Shown: positions 11,794 through 24,198 of the stretch, piece after piece
Layout of the letters: every line of letters begins with the position of its first letter
Numbering within the stretch: position 1 is the stretch's first letter
Source of the DNA: Liriodendron chinense
Taxonomy: Eukaryota; Streptophyta; Magnoliopsida; Magnoliales; Magnoliaceae
Direction of reading: 5' to 3'
DNA: 64,000 nucleotides
Assembly (NCBI GenBank): GCA_003013855.2
Contig: ML058526.1
Coordinates: 3,224,001-3,288,000 of the forward strand
Program-made: the position numbers and the translations under genes
Notes under the pieces: generated by a model
What the model was told of the DNA's origin: nothing
Databases searched by the model: none
The model's input: the letters and a program-made list of their open reading frames with translations, nothing else

Positions 11794-12617
11794 GCCTCCA
11801 GAAGAAGAAGGAAATGATGAAGACGAAGAAGGAAGACAAATATAGCAGCTTCAGGACCAGGTTACCCTGACACCTACTCGCAACCAGGGGCACAACCTGC
11901 CCACGTCAGCATCAATCAACCAGGGGCACAACCTGCCCACTTCAATCAGCCAGGGGCACAACCTGCCACTTCAATCAGCAGGGCAACTGCCACTTCAATC
12001 AGCAAGGGGCACAACTTGCCCATCTCAGCACCAATTAGTGAGGGGCACGACTTGCCCATCCCTACAGAATCAACATCAACAATCACCAGCCAGGGGCAGA
12101 AGCAGCCCATCCATTGGACCAAGAAAGGGAAGTGGCCAGCCCTAGATTGGTCTGATGTCCAGATTCCAAACTTGTGTCTAGCCGTGGAACCAGACGAACT
12201 GCAATGCGAAGTAAGTGATCCGGGAGGGACTGAGTGCGACTCAGATCTCGAACCCGACCAGCGAGAAGTCATGGTCATTGGGCCAGACCATGATTCTTCG
12301 CCCAAATCATCAACCCCCACCTCTCCAGGGGAGGAAGTGTGGGGTCCTGAATGGTCATCTGTTCCCCTAACTTTTGAATCAGCCAAAGAGCCATCTGAGG
12401 GCTCATGCTTCCAAAAAAAAATGCTTGTTTAAGCAGCAACCAGAACTTTGGAACAAGTTGGGCTCAATCATGGTCTGTAATGCCTGCTTGTTCAAAGTCC
12501 CACGAATTTTAAAAATCCAAAAAAATCAAAAACTTTCAAAAGCCAAAAACATCTAGCATTTCAATTTCAGAAAAATCTCAAAAGCCAAAAAATATTTCTT
12601 TTCCTGCATTCAATAGT
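11794..12617 (+). other. Gap between protease and RT of Element D, with short tandem repeats
   Basis: About 0.8 kb with no continuous coding link to RT. About five copies of an approximately 30-bp unit (caggggcacaacctgcccac) lie at about 11885-12060. Ogre elements carry a spliced intron between protease and RT, so this interval is a candidate intron; I did not identify its splice sites with confidence. Confidence 0.55.
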
Positions 12618-15600
12618 GTGCTAAGTTCGTCTAAAGAGTCGCATGAGTTTGAAGTCGAATCATATGATTTCGACATCGAATTAGACTTTGAGCTCATGGG
12701 TCTGGACGAAGCTCGGGATGAGGAAGATGATGATCCGGCTCCCGAACTAGAGGATCTCCTCAAAAAGTTCGAATCTAAAGCCAGTGTTGTAGCCGATGAT
12801 TTCGAGATAGTAAACTTGGGGACGCCTGAGATCCCTAGGGAAGTACGCATTGAAAAATCATTGCCACCTGAGATGAAACAGAAAATGATAGAGTTCCTAG
12901 CTCCAAGATTGTCCAACTTCGCGTTCTCATATGAAGACATGCCGGGGCTCGATGAAGAGCTCGTTGTACATCATCTGCCAACCAAGGCAGATATGAAGCC
13001 AGTGAAGCAGAAACTTCGAAGAATGAAGCCAGAATGGGCTCTGAAAGTCCGAGATGAAGTCATCAAGCAGTACAACGCGGGATTCTTGGTAGTCTCCAAC
13101 TACCCTGAATGGCTCGCCAACATCGTGCCAGTACCAAAGAAGGACGGCAAGGTTCGAATGTGCATCGACTTCCGAGATCTCAACAAAGTCAGTCCTAAAG
13201 ATGACTTCCCTTTGCCACATATCGACACTCTGGTCGACAACACTGCTGGATACAAGATCTTCTCATTCATGGACGGGTTCTCAGGTTACAATCAGATCAA
13301 GATGGCCATCGAAGATCGCGAGAAGACATCGTTCATCACTCCCTGGGGAACCTTCTGTTATAGGGTAATGCCGTTCGGTCTGAAGAACGCAGGAGCAACA
13401 TATCAGCGAGCAATGACAGCACTATTCCATGACATGATGAACAAAGAGCTTGAAGTATATGTGGACGACATAATCGTCAAATCTCGCACAATTGAAGGAC
13501 ACTTTGAAGATCTGAAGAAGTTATTCAACAGATTAGAAGAGTACAAGCTCCGTCTCAACCCTCAGAAATGTGTCTTCGGTGCAATGGGAGGTAAGCTCCT
13601 CGGCTTTATGGTGAGCGAGGATGGCATCAGGGTCGACGAGACCAAAACCAGAGCAATCATTGAGATGCCCCCTCCTAGAACAGAGAAGCAAATTCGTGGC
13701 TTCCTCGACAGAATTCAATACATCAGCCGCTTCATCGCACAGCTCACACCTATTTGTGAGCCCATATTCAAGCTCCTTCGGAAGAACGTCCCAAAAGAAT
13801 GGAATGGTGATTGCCAAGTCGCCTTCGACCGCATCAAGAAATATCTCATGAATCCTCCAGTCCTAGTGCCACCCACTCCTGGACAACCACTATTGTTATA
13901 CATCTCGATAGCAGCAGAAGCCATAGGCTGTGTCCTCGGCCAGCACGACGAGACCGGGAAGAAGGAACAAGCAATATATTATTTGAGCCGAAAGTTCACC
14001 GACTACGAGACCAGGTATTCCCCGATCGAGAAGACTTGCCTCGCCCTAGTCTGGGCAACTCAGCGACTCCGTCAATACATGATTGCATTCCCTATTCTCC
14101 TCCTCGCTCACATGGATCCGCTCAAGTACCTGTTCGAGAAACCGGCACTCACTGGGAGAATAGCTAAATGGCAGCTACTCTTGTCTGAGTTCGACATCAC
14201 CTATGTCACTCAGAAGGCAATCAAGGGACAGGCCCTCACCGATCATCTTGCCGCCCATTCCCTCCTGGACTATCAGCCGCTCAAGACGTTCTTTCCTGAT
14301 GAAGATCTCTTGCTTATTGAAGAAGAAGAAAAGAAGAAAAGAGATGAGTGGACGCTATTCTTCGACGGCGCAGCAAACTCTAAAGGGAGTGGTATTGGAG
14401 CAATTCTCTACTCTCCAGATGATGTCCCTATTCCTATCTCAAGGCGCATAGCATTCGAGTGCCCCAACAACATGGCAGAGTATGAAGCATGCATCGCTGG
14501 CTTAAGGGAAGCCATAATATTGGGCGTCAAGAAGCTACGAGTGTTCAGAGACTCACAGCTTATCATCAATCAGACCAATGGCGAATGGAAGACCAAAGAC
14601 GAGAAGTTGATACCATATCATGTGTATCTTGACAATCTGATCGAAGAATTCAAGGAAATCACCTTCTCATACATGCCCAGAGCCAAGAACCAGTTTGCAG
14701 ATGCTCTCGCCACGCTTGCATCAATGCTCGAGATCCCAAAAGGAGCTTCAGAATGGGAGCTCACAGTCGAAATTCAAGATGAACCTGCTTTTTGCCTGCA
14801 AATAGAAGAAGCCGAAGCTGTCCCTGACAAACCCTAGTATGCCGACATCAAGCAATATCTCAAAACCAAGGAGTATCCAGAATCGGCAACAGCAACAGAT
14901 CGCCGAACCATTCAGCGTTTGGCCGGCCAGTTCACCATCAGTGGCGAAGTTCTTTACAAGCGATCCTATAATCACATCCTCCTTCGATGCGTCGACGAAA
15001 CAGAAGCTGCAAAGATCATGGAAGAAATACACGAAGGAATCTGTGGCCCACACATGAACGGGCACATGATGGCAAAGAAGATTTTACAACTCGGCTACTA
15101 TTGGCTCACCATGGAGACAGACTGTTGCCAGCACGTCAGAAAATGCTTCAAGTGTCAGGAGCATGCGAATCAAATCCATGCCCCCTCATCAGAATTATAC
15201 AACCTGACCACCCCCTGGCCCTTGTCCATGTGGGGACTCGACATCATCGACAAGATCAGTCCCAAAGCATCAAATGGTCATGAGTACATACTTGTGGCAG
15301 TCGACTACTTCACCAAGTGGGTAGAGGCAGCCTCCTACACCACGATTGCAGCATCTCAGGTGACCAAATTCATGAAGAACAACATCATATGCCAGTATGG
15401 AATCCCTAATGCTATCATCACAGATAATGGGACCCCGTTCGTCAACAAGAAGATGGATGACTTCCTCAGCAAATTCAAGATCCAACGTCATCGATCAAGC
15501 CCCTACCGTCCCCAGATGAATGGTGGGGTAGAAGCCGTAAACAAGACAATCGTCAGGATACTCGAGAAGATGGTCGTGACATATCGAGATTGGTCAGATA

Positions 15601-16085
15601 TGCTCCCATATGCGCTTTGGGCCTATCGAACGTCTGTACGGTCTGCTACGGGCGTTACTCCTTTCGAGCTTACTTATGGAATGGAAGCAGTTCTACCAGT
15701 CGAAGTGGAAATACCATCACTACGGGTATTATTAGAAAGCGGAATTGAAGAAGGAGAATGGCAACGGGCCAGATTTGATCAGTTGCAGCTAGCAGATGAA
15801 AAACGCATGCGTACACTAAGTCATTCACAGTGCTATCAAAAAAGGATTGCTCGGGCTTACAACAAGAGAGTCCGAAAAAGAAGTTTCAAGGTAGGCGACA
15901 TGGTTATGAAGAAGATTCTACCGTCGCACCTTCCGGACCCCAGAGGAAAGTTCAAACCCTCGTGGGACGGGCCACTGATCGTCAGAGAAGTACTTTCCGG
16001 AGGCGCCCTCAGACTCACCAGCATGAGAGGGGTGGATCTTCCTAAGCTAACCAACGCCGACAACGTGAAGATCTTTCACAGGTAA
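12618..16085 (+). pseudogene. pol: Element D pol: RT, RNase H, aRNH, integrase (one in-frame stop)
   Basis: Nearly intact. RT carries YPEWLANIVPVPKKDGKVRM, FMDGFSGYNQIKMA and YVDDIIVKS (about 13457). The Ty3-type RNase H is degenerate: LLLYISIAAEAIGCVLGQ lacks the usual catalytic Asp. A second, archaeal-type RNase H at about 14345-14740 is complete (LFFDGAANSKGSGIG, NNMAEYEACIAGL, VFRDSQLIINQ, NQFADALATLA). That is the Tat-lineage signature. A TAG at 14835-14837, probably a former Trp codon, separates it from integrase. Integrase has zinc-binding HEGICGPHMNGH and CFKCQ, DDE residues in WGLDIIDKI, IITDNGTPF and NGGVEAVNK, and a C-terminal GPLIVREVLSGGALRL. Synthesises and integrates element cDNA. 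Confidence 0.92.
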
Positions 16086-16486
16086 GTTATTCTGACCTTA
16101 TCAAAGGTTACTTTAATAGAGCTGAAGTCAAGAGGTCAAAGCTAAGATCTCTGAGAAATCATTTCGTCCACCAACAAGTGTTTCAAATAAGGGGATTCAA
16201 AAAGAGGAAAATACAAAAAAGGGGGGGATTCAAAAGGAAAAGACAAAAAAAAAGAGAGAAAAAGAATACAAAAGAAAAGAGAAAGAAAAAGGAAAGCCAA
16301 AGAAAGGCACTCAAGAAAAAAAATCAATCCAAGAAGAAACACAGTCATCCATCCATTCATCTCAGAGGGGTCTTTAGCAAAGACCGACAGCTCTATTATC
16401 GTAACTCAGGATAAGGGCTGAAAGACTGCCATCGGCCGGCAACGACGGATTCCCGACCTCTAGCCGCCGCAGTTATCCAGAGATCC

Positions 16487-16517
<31 letters not shown>

Positions 16518-17216
16518 GAGAGAAAAAGAAAATGTGTGCCTAAACAAAGAGGGCGGAGTGAAAACCCGAAAGGGCGCTCCGAGTAAAAACAGTGGGCATA
16601 CAGCGGACTTGGTGAAAACCCGAAAGGGCGCCGAGGGTAAAAACAGCATAGCTGCCAAGGGGCAGGCAAGATCAAACACCCGGGACGTGGTGAAAACCCG
16701 AAAGGGCGCCACGGGCAAAAATGACGGGAAAAGGCCGGCTGTAGTGAAAACTCGAAAGAGCGCTGCAGGCAAAAATGGCTTGAATGAAAAAAAAAAAAGA
16801 AAAGGTGCAGGTACCAAGAAAGCAGACGGTCCAGATCGGTTCAAGCAGTTACAGTTCAAGAACAAGAAGAAGTGCAGTCAGGAGCGAAGAGCTCTACAAA
16901 CTCTGACAATCTCAAGAAGCAACAGTTTCCATTGCCTACACCTCTGAGGGAACCAAAGGAGCACACAAGTCAAATCTCGAGACATCGGTCAAGGCATTGG
17001 CCGAGCCCTAGTTCTGATTCCTATATCCTGACACAAAACCCAGACACACTCACAAGACAACTCATGGCACAGTAGATTTTCAAACAGTTTTCTTTTCAAT
17101 TAAATGCATCATATTTCTTTTACACATATCATATCATCTTTTTCAAAAAAATACAAAAAAAATTCATCATCATCAATCATATATGCAAAAAAGGAATGTG
17201 CAGGTGGCCAACACAG
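16086..17216 (+). repeat. Element D 3' region with purine-rich tracts and a gtgaaaacccgaaagggcg repeat
   Basis: Begins with A/G-rich tracts (about 16195-16330 and 16485-16535). Four copies of gtgaaaacccgaaagggcg follow, starting near 16558, 16612, 16690 and 16744, spaced 54, 78 and 54 bp. All spacings are multiples of 3. Tat-lineage 3' regions are known to carry variable tandem repeats. No gene is seen from 16800 to 17216. Confidence 0.8.
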
Positions 17217-19830
17217 TCAATCTCTACCCTCCTCCTCGGCCACATCAGGTGAGTCCTCTGACTCATAAAAAGATAGTCTCGCTCTCAACCTGCTCACCTC
17301 CATACGCAGGTAATGCGCCTCATCGTGCTCAAGGGTACGGATCGCTGTCTCCTCATCAGACAATCTCTGATCGGCAGCCAATCTCCTCGACATCATCTCA
17401 CAATGATAACGAAGTGCAGAGATCTCAGACAGCAGATGGCCATGAGTGGCCAAAAGGAAGCAAGGATCAATGAATGGGCGCTCCTCAAAAGGTTCATATG
17501 AACCAGATAAAGAGCCAGCATCTCCAAGGATATCCTGCTCATCCTCATCAGCTGTCTGGTGCCAGCAAGGGATACGTCGATACAAAGACTGCTCAGCAAC
17601 CCAGTACTGATACGGGGCGGTCGCCATCGGAAAAGTCCGCAGCTCAAATCCCAACAAATCAGCTGTCAAATAACTCGCCCAAGAACAATCAATCCGGGTC
17701 CTGAAGTCAGAAGATCTAGAGGGAAGTGCTCGACGCCCGATACCTGTGAAAGCGAAAAGAGGAACATCCTGCTCGTATCCAAACTGCCGCAGGAACCGGA
17801 TAGGGTGATAATAGAAGTAAGATCGAAAGCTTACCAACATCAGAGGATGGCGGTGTGCATCGCAAAGCACTGGAGGAAGTGAAAGCCAAGATGACTCCCA
17901 ACGAACGTTCCAGTCACGAAGTTCAGCAAACATCCTGCGATACAAGGGCTCGCTCATCCTAGCTGTATAAGGAAGAAACTCCATGATGTGTCGCATAAGG
18001 TCTGGGCGACGAGTGTCAGGAAAAGGTACAGGAACAGTCAGCGAAAGACGCTCCCATAGCCAGACCTGATCATAAAAAGGAAAAAAAGATCAGATAGAGC
18101 AGAGCAATTCCTAGCAAAGCAAGAAGAAAAATGTGCAGAAAAGATACCTGCAGAAAGGCACAACAGCCGCGAAGGACACGAGTGCGGCCCAGGGCGCAGT
18201 CAGTCAGCCCATTAAACAGCTCGGCCAAGATAAGAGAAATGATCCCCTGCCGTCGGATAGCTCGACTCATCACCTCAAAAAGCAGAGGAGTCTGGGACCT
18301 GCGCCATCCCGAGAACAACACCTCAGCAATCAAGCAAAACATCAGTGCATTCTGAGCAAAGGTAGAACCAGCCACACCCCAAGGACCCGAAAAAAGATCA
18401 TACAGTAAGTCCAAGGAGAACACTACAGCATCCTGGCCGGCAGCTGCAGGATGAACAAGATAAGAAATCCCGAACCAGTTCTGCAGTGTAGCAGTCTTCG
18501 GCGATGTCTTCGGCGAGAAATACTGAGTATAATCCAAGGGTAGGCCTGTCAAGCGTGCAAGCTCCAAAGAAGGCCCCATCTCCATATCGTTGAACGCAAA
18601 CAAGTTCAACGAAGGGACCCAATCAATCAATACAGCTCCGAGCATCCTCCAGTCAATATCAACTCTGGCCAAATGGATCAGACTGCCGAAGCCATAGGAT
18701 TCCAAATCTCGAATCTCATAAGCTGACAAACTATCAAGCCAAGCAAGCAGTCGTGGCGAGCAAGAAGGACGAGGAAGCAGCTGACAAGTCCTCACTGGTA
18801 CCCCCTCCAGCACAAAAGGCCCAGAAATCAATGACAGCTCATCAAGGATCGGAAGGTCAACGGGCGAAGGAGAAGGAAAAGCTGGAACCTCTGCAGACTC
18901 GATAGCCCCTGACCTGTCCCCAGTAACGGCTATGTCTGATATAGTCGCATCACTGTCGAAAACTGTCACAACCTCAGCCGCACGGGAAGACTCGCCCACC
19001 TCATGAACGGAGTGCGCAAAAGACCGACGATCAAAAGAAGGGCGATGCCCTCCATCAAAAGGGCTACCAGTAAAGATCACACCGCACATCGTGGCATCCT
19101 GACCAATCTGACCGTCAAAAAATACATCTGAACCATAAAAAAGGGTCCCGGCAGCCCCGATCGAAGAATCAACAGTCAGATCTGGACCTGCGGCCCCCTC
19201 CAACAGGAAATCATGAATCCAATCATCATCCTGGCCGATCAAAGGGATCATCGAGGCATCCACACCGTCCATCATCAGGGGGACATCATCAATGATCACA
19301 TCAAGTCCACCCAAACAAGTATACCGCATATCTCGGCCCTCATCCAGAGCATCCAAACCGTCAAAGGTATCATCTGAACCATCCATCCCATCCAAGCATG
19401 AGATCAGCCCATCTATGTCCTTTGTGGTCCCATCACCACCATCCATCACATCATCCATGTGGCCCACATTCAAGGGATGCATAGCCTCACCTATGTCCCA
19501 CCCCATCATCCTATCCATACCATTCATTCCTCCCATAATGAAGGTCCCATTCAAATCTGGAATTTCAGCATGGCTGCCATTAATGGGGCCATTCAAAACA
19601 CCATCAACCACCATCCCTAACCCCTCATCAATGCCTCCATTCAATGCACCATCTACACCCTCCATTAAAGGAATCCCTCCACCATTAAAGCCCTCACCAA
19701 ATGCTGGAGTGTGGGACCCACCAACCTCTCCCACTATGGCCCATAAATCATCATCTAAAGCTGCCCAAGAAAGGACAAAATGGGAAGAGGACAAAATGAA
19801 GAGAAAAGACAAGGGGAAAAGAAGATTCAT
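17217..19830 (-). CDS. Antisense gene 1 in Element D: plant-mobile-domain/DUF7745-like protein, two exons
   Basis: Opposite strand to gag-pol. Exon 1 ends at 18148, then an 82-bp intron (18147-18066) with canonical ends (CTGCAG|GTATC ... GATCAG|GTCTGG, phase 0), then exon 2 (18065-17217). The frame is open upstream to 20154, so the start is uncertain; ATG 19830 is one choice, and an acceptor-like ttgggcag near 19766 suggests a spliced leader. The N-terminal part is rich in Met-Asp-Gly repeats. The conserved part includes LIDWVPSLNLFAFNDMEMGP, RLTGLPLDY and RRQGIISLILAELFNGLTDC, and crosses the splice into VWLWERL. That pattern fits PMD/DUF7745 proteins (PMD: the fold of Arabidopsis MAIN/MAIL1, also found in transposons). 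Function unknown; interference with host silencing is speculation. Confidence 0.72.
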
Positions 19831-20180
19831 GGCTGAATCGAATAACCCAGAACAGAGAATGTGGGGGACAGGAGAAGGGGACAGCAGAGGATGTCCGAAC
19901 CAGAGCCAGCCCAGGCCGCTCAAGAGGCGAGCCTTGGGCGGCCTGCCCTGGGCCGCCCGTACGTACGTAAATTTCCTCTCTCCGCGGGATTGGCTCCAGG
20001 GTTCTTGGTAGGTGAGGCTGACAGTCCACGTCAGCAGATGGCGCTCCATGGGCCGCCCAAGGCCCCGGTCCACTCCTGATTTCAATGAAGATTGATCAAG
20101 ATCATCTAAAAGGTGTCCCACCGATCCAATCACGGAGCAATGCGGCCAAAACATGGCTGATCAGGCCAAAGAGAAGAAAA

Positions 20181-20720
20181 GGTGATCAAGTGGGGGCCAC
20201 AAGCAATCTAAGCCATTCAAAGACTAGATCATCATGATCTAAACCATGGAAGGACCTACATGAGCCATCAAACAACAAGATCAAAGGTTGGATCGTCAAA
20301 AGAAGGGTCAAAGTCCAAGATCTGATCATCAAGTGGGCCCACAAAGCCAAGTCAAGCGATCTGAGACATTCAAGCCATCATCCACACCATGAGAAGCCTT
20401 CTTAGCCTCACAAATCATCAAAAGAGGTGACCCAAAGTAAAGCCAAGGTCTCAAGTGGGCCCACAAGGCCAAATCTATCAATCTGAACCATTCAAGGGCT
20501 AAATCATCAGGATCTAAACCATTGAAAAGCTTACACAGGTCATGGAACAACAAGATCAAAGGTTCGATCATCAAAAGAAGGGCCAGAATCCAAGATCTAA
20601 TCATCAAGTAGGCCCACAAGGCCTAGTCAAGCAATCTGAACCGTTCAAGTCATCATCCATGCAGCTAAGAAGCCTCATCTTCCACAAATCATTAAGGAAC
20701 AAGTCAAAGGTCAAAGCGTC
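20181..20720. repeat. Direct duplication, about 270 bp x 2
   Basis: Two diverged copies in tandem, each containing 'atcaagtgggcccacaa', 'gatctaaaccat', 'acaacaagatcaaaggtt' and 'atcatcaaaagaaggg'. They lie in the spacer between the two antisense genes. Confidence 0.65.
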
Positions 20721-20840
20721 CAGACATCATCAAAGAATTTTGAGACAAATCAAAGATTATATATTCATTCAAAAGAGCTTGATACAAAAGAAGATAAAAG
20801 CAAAGATACAAGGCCATACAAAGCAGAGCACCCAAGCAGG

Positions 20841-22334
20841 CTACAAGTCGCCAACATAGTCATCATCGTCCCTCCTCGCGTCCCGCTCCCGACGATAAAG
20901 ATCCATCAAAGGAGCAGTCACCGAACCTCCAGCATACCTGCAACGACCACCTGGAACATAAAGCGAAGGAAGCAGAGGCCCCTGGCCGAACAGCAAATAC
21001 CACTCATCATAATCACGATCCGGGATCGTGAAACAAAATCCAGGCTGGCCCACAAGAGCTCCAACTCTCTCATCAACTGGCATCTGAGCAGCTGGAGGAG
21101 GTGCAGAACAAGGGACCCGAGCCACCCCAGTGACTTGCCGAAGCAACCTCTCCCCCAGGTACCACTGAAAAGATTCAGCGTCGGAAAGCATGATACGGAG
21201 ACATGAAGCATCATATGCCTCCACGCGCTGAGGGATATAATAGAGAGGGAAACTGGCATACGGCATCCGAGCAAGCTGCAGCAAATGAAGTCACCACAAT
21301 CAATTACAGCACAGCACGAGGGCAAAGACAAGCAAGATACTTACGTCCTCAACGGTCAGCCCGTCTATGTCAGCATGCCAATTGTCCCCAGGAACTCGGG
21401 AGTTCCGCTGACGATTTTGCTGATGCCAGTACATGTGGCGATACTGAGAGGGCTCAACATCATCCCGCATCCTTGGCGCGAGATGGGAAAAATGGTCATA
21501 AAAGTAGGTCTGGACGAAAGCACATCTAATGATCAGAGAGGGAAAGAAGGTAATGACTCCAAGGAAGGTGAAAGAAGAAATACCTCAACAACAGGCCAAA
21601 AACCTGTGAAGGACCGGCTATGCCGACAGGTCTTGTCCAGACCCTGAAAGATACGGGTCAAGATAGCCCTATTCCAGTTATAGGGGTGATGAAGATCCTC
21701 GACTAAACGAAGAAATTTGGGGTCAACTCTCTCATTCGCATGGCAGAAAAGAAAGGATCCAAAAGCATAAGTAATCATGGCCCGCGCTTTGTGGAGGGCC
21801 TCTCGCTCGGTGGTGGGGATGACGGAGGCAAAACTGTTGTAGAACCATCGCATCTTCACTTGATGGCCTTGGAATTCACCCTCGGGTGGGACGTCACCAA
21901 CGAGCCGTAGCCAGTCAGTGGAAGTGAGGGGAGCCAGAGAGCTGACTTGAGGAATAACTGTTCCATGAAACGAGAAGCCTATTTGCATATAAATGTCCAA
22001 GGGGGTTATTCCCCATTCACCACAAGGGAGCTGGAAGGTGTGGGTCTCATCCCGCCACCTCTCGCAAAGGGCCGCGAGCATCATGCGGTTAGCATCGTTA
22101 TTATGGAAACGTAAGGTGAGGAGGCCAGCAAAAGGAGTACCATCCAGTACTCGTTCAAGCAAGGGCTGTGGATCCTTCACCCATGTAGTCCCAGCGATCC
22201 CTGGTACCTCGACCCTTGATAGCAGGAAGAGGTTAATGCTCCATAGCTAAGGAACACATGTGGTCCCCTCGGCGGACAATGAAGGCAGGATCATCTTCAT
22301 CAATCACTCGGTGACCCCTGGTACCATCCGCCAT
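20841..22334 (-). pseudogene. Antisense gene 2 in Element D: plant mobile domain-like protein, three exons, one frameshift
   Basis: Starts at ATG 22334 (MADGTRGHRVIDEDDPAFIV), shifts frame near 22245, then continues through VPGIAGTTWVKDPQPLLERV. The diagnostic PMD stretch is LCERWRDETHTFQLPCGEWG followed by ITPLDIYMQIGFSFHG. Inferred splicing: exon 1 to 21584 (gttgag|gtattt), exon 2 21509-21345 (gtccag|acctac ... gaggac|gtaagt), exon 3 21275-20841 (ttgctgcag|cttgct). All are phase 0 and exon 2 is 165 nt. Exon 2 reads TYFYDHFSHLAPRM, matching the Trp/Phe-rich helix after the PMD core. It ends acidic (RRDDDDYVGDL). The sequence differs from antisense gene 1, so this is a second cargo gene, not a copy. 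Function unknown. Confidence 0.75.
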
Positions 22335-22629
22335 TAAATCCTACAAGCTTGGCAAGGTAAGTCCCTACCCATTACCCATTAAAATCCAAATTATTATCCA
22401 AGAAACCCATGGGATTGGACTCACATTCAAATGCAAAATCTAAAGTCCAACTCCATGTGTCACTTAGGATATGTGTTAAGCCCATTGGAAAAAGTAAGGC
22501 CCACCTTAAAGAAGGTGGCATGGCATGCCTTAGGCAAGAAAAGTCTATCATCCAAGGACACATTTTGGACAACAAATGCACTCAAGTGCCACGAGATCAA
22601 CAAAGGATCTTAATTCACATGAAGCTCCT
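22335..22629. other. Spacer upstream of antisense gene 2
   Basis: No coding signal recognised. Probably leader or intron of the antisense transcript if transcription starts near 24.43 kb. Confidence 0.4.
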
Positions 22630-23400
22630 CTTCAAAGTCCATATGTGGCCAAAAGATTGATCCACTTTTATGCCAAGGCCATGGTTCTCACTTAAGATGT
22701 TTCCATCTTTTTTAACACATGGACATGGACAAGTGGGGGATAGAAAGGAAGTGGGCCCCCAAGGACAACCCAAATGCCTCATCTCAATGGATTGAAGAGA
22801 GCACATAGCCCACTTTGAAGAATATGAGTACCCATTCATGAGTCAACCATGGGCAACCTTATGTGCCTCATCTTGATGAAAGTTTTGGCCATGAGAATAC
22901 AACATGGCGGTCCACCCACAAACATATGGAATCAAAGAGGCCAATGGTAAAAATTTTGATGCACATAGCCCACATGAGGAGTCAAAGTTGGAAATGCCCA
23001 TGTAAAGGCAAGTTTGGGCAACTTATGTGCACCAATTTCTTTACCAAAAAGGGAGACCATTTGAGCACAAGAAGGCATGGCTTGATAAGTCACCCAACCA
23101 TCATGAAAATGGATAAGAATGGTACACATAGCCCACTTGAAGATCAAAATCCGAAATGTCCCAAGGCATGGGACAAAAATGGGCAACTTATGGGTATCAT
23201 TCTTTCCCACAAATTCAAAGAAAAACCACTCATATTTAAAATGATGGTGGAATGACCCACCAAGCCCCAAAGAAAGGATCAAGGAGCTATGGTTGCATGG
23301 ATAGCTCACTTGAGGATCATCCATTCGAGATTGATAACATTAGAGGGAAACTCTTGAGAACCACATTCCTACCTTAAGGAAAAACCATTTGAACCTAGTG
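22630..23400. repeat. Diverged tandem array, about 160-bp period
   Basis: 'cacatagcccac' recurs near 22802, 22965 and 23124, and in changed form near 23308. 'gggcaacttatg' recurs near 22853, 23015 and 23173. Period about 158-163 bp with heavy divergence. About 23400-24190 shows no clear repeat or gene beyond many 'gggccca' words. Confidence 0.6.
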
Positions 23401-24198
23401 AGATTGTTGGAACAACTCACTCATGGGACTTGTAGATGATCAAGTAACTCAAGTTCTCCATCCATCAAAAGAAAAGAGCACGAAAAGAAAAATCCTACAT
23501 GAACAAAGTGTAGTGGGGCACACATAGTTCAAAGAAGTGCCCAAGTTTCAATGAAGGCCCAAAAGCCCATCCACATGAAAAACTCCAAGGAGCCCACTAC
23601 ACTTTGTACAAGGATGTACATCATAATCAAGAGATGGTGGAAGACTTGGGTCATTTGTCCATAAAGGCCCAACTAGGAAACCTAGCCCACTTGAGATCCA
23701 AAATGAAGAATGGGCTAGTCATCTTGATCCATACATGTGTGAAAAAAAAGATGGGGTCACCTAAAGTGAGCCCCATGAGCCCAAAACTTGAGATGGGCCC
23801 TACCATGCCCATGGGCCCAAACCTTGAAAAGAAGATGGAAAAGAAAGGAAGAGCATTAAGGAAAAATGACAAGGGCAAGAAAGCATGAGGGAGCCCAAAA
23901 TGAAGCATTGGGCCCATCAAATACACCAAGGGCCATGACTTCACTTTGAGCCCATTTGATACATATAAAGAGAAGCCCAACTCCCATGAAAAAGATAGAG
24001 TATTTTGCCATGAACACTTGGTGACATGGCAAAATCACCCTTTACATACACATGAGGGGAGTGTGAAAAGAAGAAAGAAAAAAAAATGAAGTGGAGAGCT
24101 TGCAATGTCCTTCTCCATGCACCACCTTTGAAAATGGCCAAAAATGCTTGGGCCCACCTTCACACCTCTTGGAATAGCTACATGGAAAAAGAAAAGAG

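Noticed and set aside
19292..20011. 239-codon plus-strand ORF opposite antisense gene 1
   Set aside because: Complement of the Met-Asp-Gly repeat region, giving a Pro/Ser-rich shadow frame without homology.
22863..23888. Plus-strand ORFs in the 160-bp array region of Element D
   Set aside because: Low-complexity, no homology, follow the tandem repeat; not considered genes.
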